64,000 nt of DNA from Chthonomonadaceae bacterium (lineage in GTDB: Bacteria > Armatimonadota > Chthonomonadetes > Chthonomonadales > Chthonomonadaceae): contig DAIDHN010000007.1 of NCBI GenBank assembly GCA_027459665.1, positions 1 to 64,000 on the forward strand, read 5' to 3'. The position numbers were made by a program, and so were the translations under genes. The notes beneath the pieces were generated by a model. That model had not been told where the DNA came from and made no database searches. It saw only the letters and a list, made by a program, of their open reading frames with translations. Shown here piece by piece: positions 63,897-64,000 of the stretch (position 1 is the stretch's first letter; each line of letters begins with the position of its first letter).

Positions 63897-64000
63897 TTCT
63901 CGTTTTCTCCTGATTCAGCAAAAATGGGGTTATCCAGTGCATCTCTCCCTTCGGCATCTGTGAGGCGAATACGATGAGAACGCCTCAGCGCCAGACCAGG
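63893..64000 (-). CDS. C-terminal end of a gene upstream of RNase E/G (partial)
   Basis: An open frame enters from the right edge and ends at TGA 63893-63895, overlapping the TTG start of RNase E/G as TTGA. The visible 35 residues include LRRSHRIRLTDAEGRDALDN and end in an acidic GENEN. No family can be recognised from this piece. In many bacteria a DUF2344 or radical-SAM gene precedes rng, which is a guess by position only. Confidence 0.6.
   Translation of the reverse strand, partial: PGLALRRSHRIRLTDAEGRDALDNPIFAESGENEN

Overview
The window looks like a chromosomal segment of an Armatimonadota bacterium with a moderate GC content. Two type IV pilin-like proteins (4155-5063 and 50751-51542) carry the N-terminal run LPVFAQAR-like FPVFAQA(R)xKA directly after the hydrophobic helix, which is very common in DUF1559/H-X9-DG pseudopilins of that phylum. 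Two LacI regulators, a PEP-CTERM-type protein, DUF1501/cytochrome c pairs and an alternative complex III fit the same picture. The assignment is inference; there is no rRNA or other phylogenetic marker here beyond rsmA and argS. I saw no rRNA, tRNA, insertion sequence, phage or CRISPR array.

Layout. (1) 24-7300, minus strand: a LacI-headed cassette with a near-consensus promoter and an operator-like palindrome, then three small paralogous membrane proteins, a pseudopilin, a TPR protein and a Tat-type ASPIC/VCBS lipoprotein. (2) 7481-22164, minus: a second ASPIC/VCBS lipoprotein, a tandem extragenic repeat, a GloVer-repeat protein, a DUF1501-like protein paired with a large two-CxxCH protein, and a huge putative outer-membrane repeat protein with an anti-sigma-like partner. 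(3) 22406-34283, plus: pgi, a VPS10/BNR-repeat protein, a small barrel-like protein, a candidate structured RNA, a sigma-70 factor, argS, an ASCH protein and a large secreted glycosidase-like protein. (4) 34377-48091, minus: one long respiratory gene cluster in the order actA-B-C-D-E-F, a Met-rich membrane protein, SCO1, ctaC-D-E-F, encoding alternative complex III and a caa3 (type A2) oxygen reductase. (5) 48201-52720, minus: a second LacI-headed cassette with a pseudopilin, a small lipoprotein and a GH52 beta-xylosidase. (6) 52903-55970, minus: rsmA, a G5/3D-domain protein like YabE, and xylose isomerase. (7) 56321-64000, minus: a secreted TPR protein, a PEP-CTERM protein, an Ig-like lipoprotein, an FAD oxidoreductase, RNase E/G and the end of one more gene.

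How it fits together. Quinol made by the dehydrogenases of the cell would be oxidised by alternative complex III and electrons passed to the caa3 oxidase; the SCO1 and Met-rich proteins between them probably serve copper delivery to CuA. The GH52 enzyme and XylA, 4.5 kb apart, point to growth on xylo-oligosaccharides. The most intriguing pattern is that both LacI genes head a cassette containing a pseudopilin followed, 9 bases after its stop codon, by a perfect 13-bp hairpin, and small membrane-anchored proteins. I propose these as sugar-responsive surface modules of a little-described kind. A roughly 200-nt structured RNA candidate upstream of the sigma factor gene (about 27887-28093) is the other main novelty.
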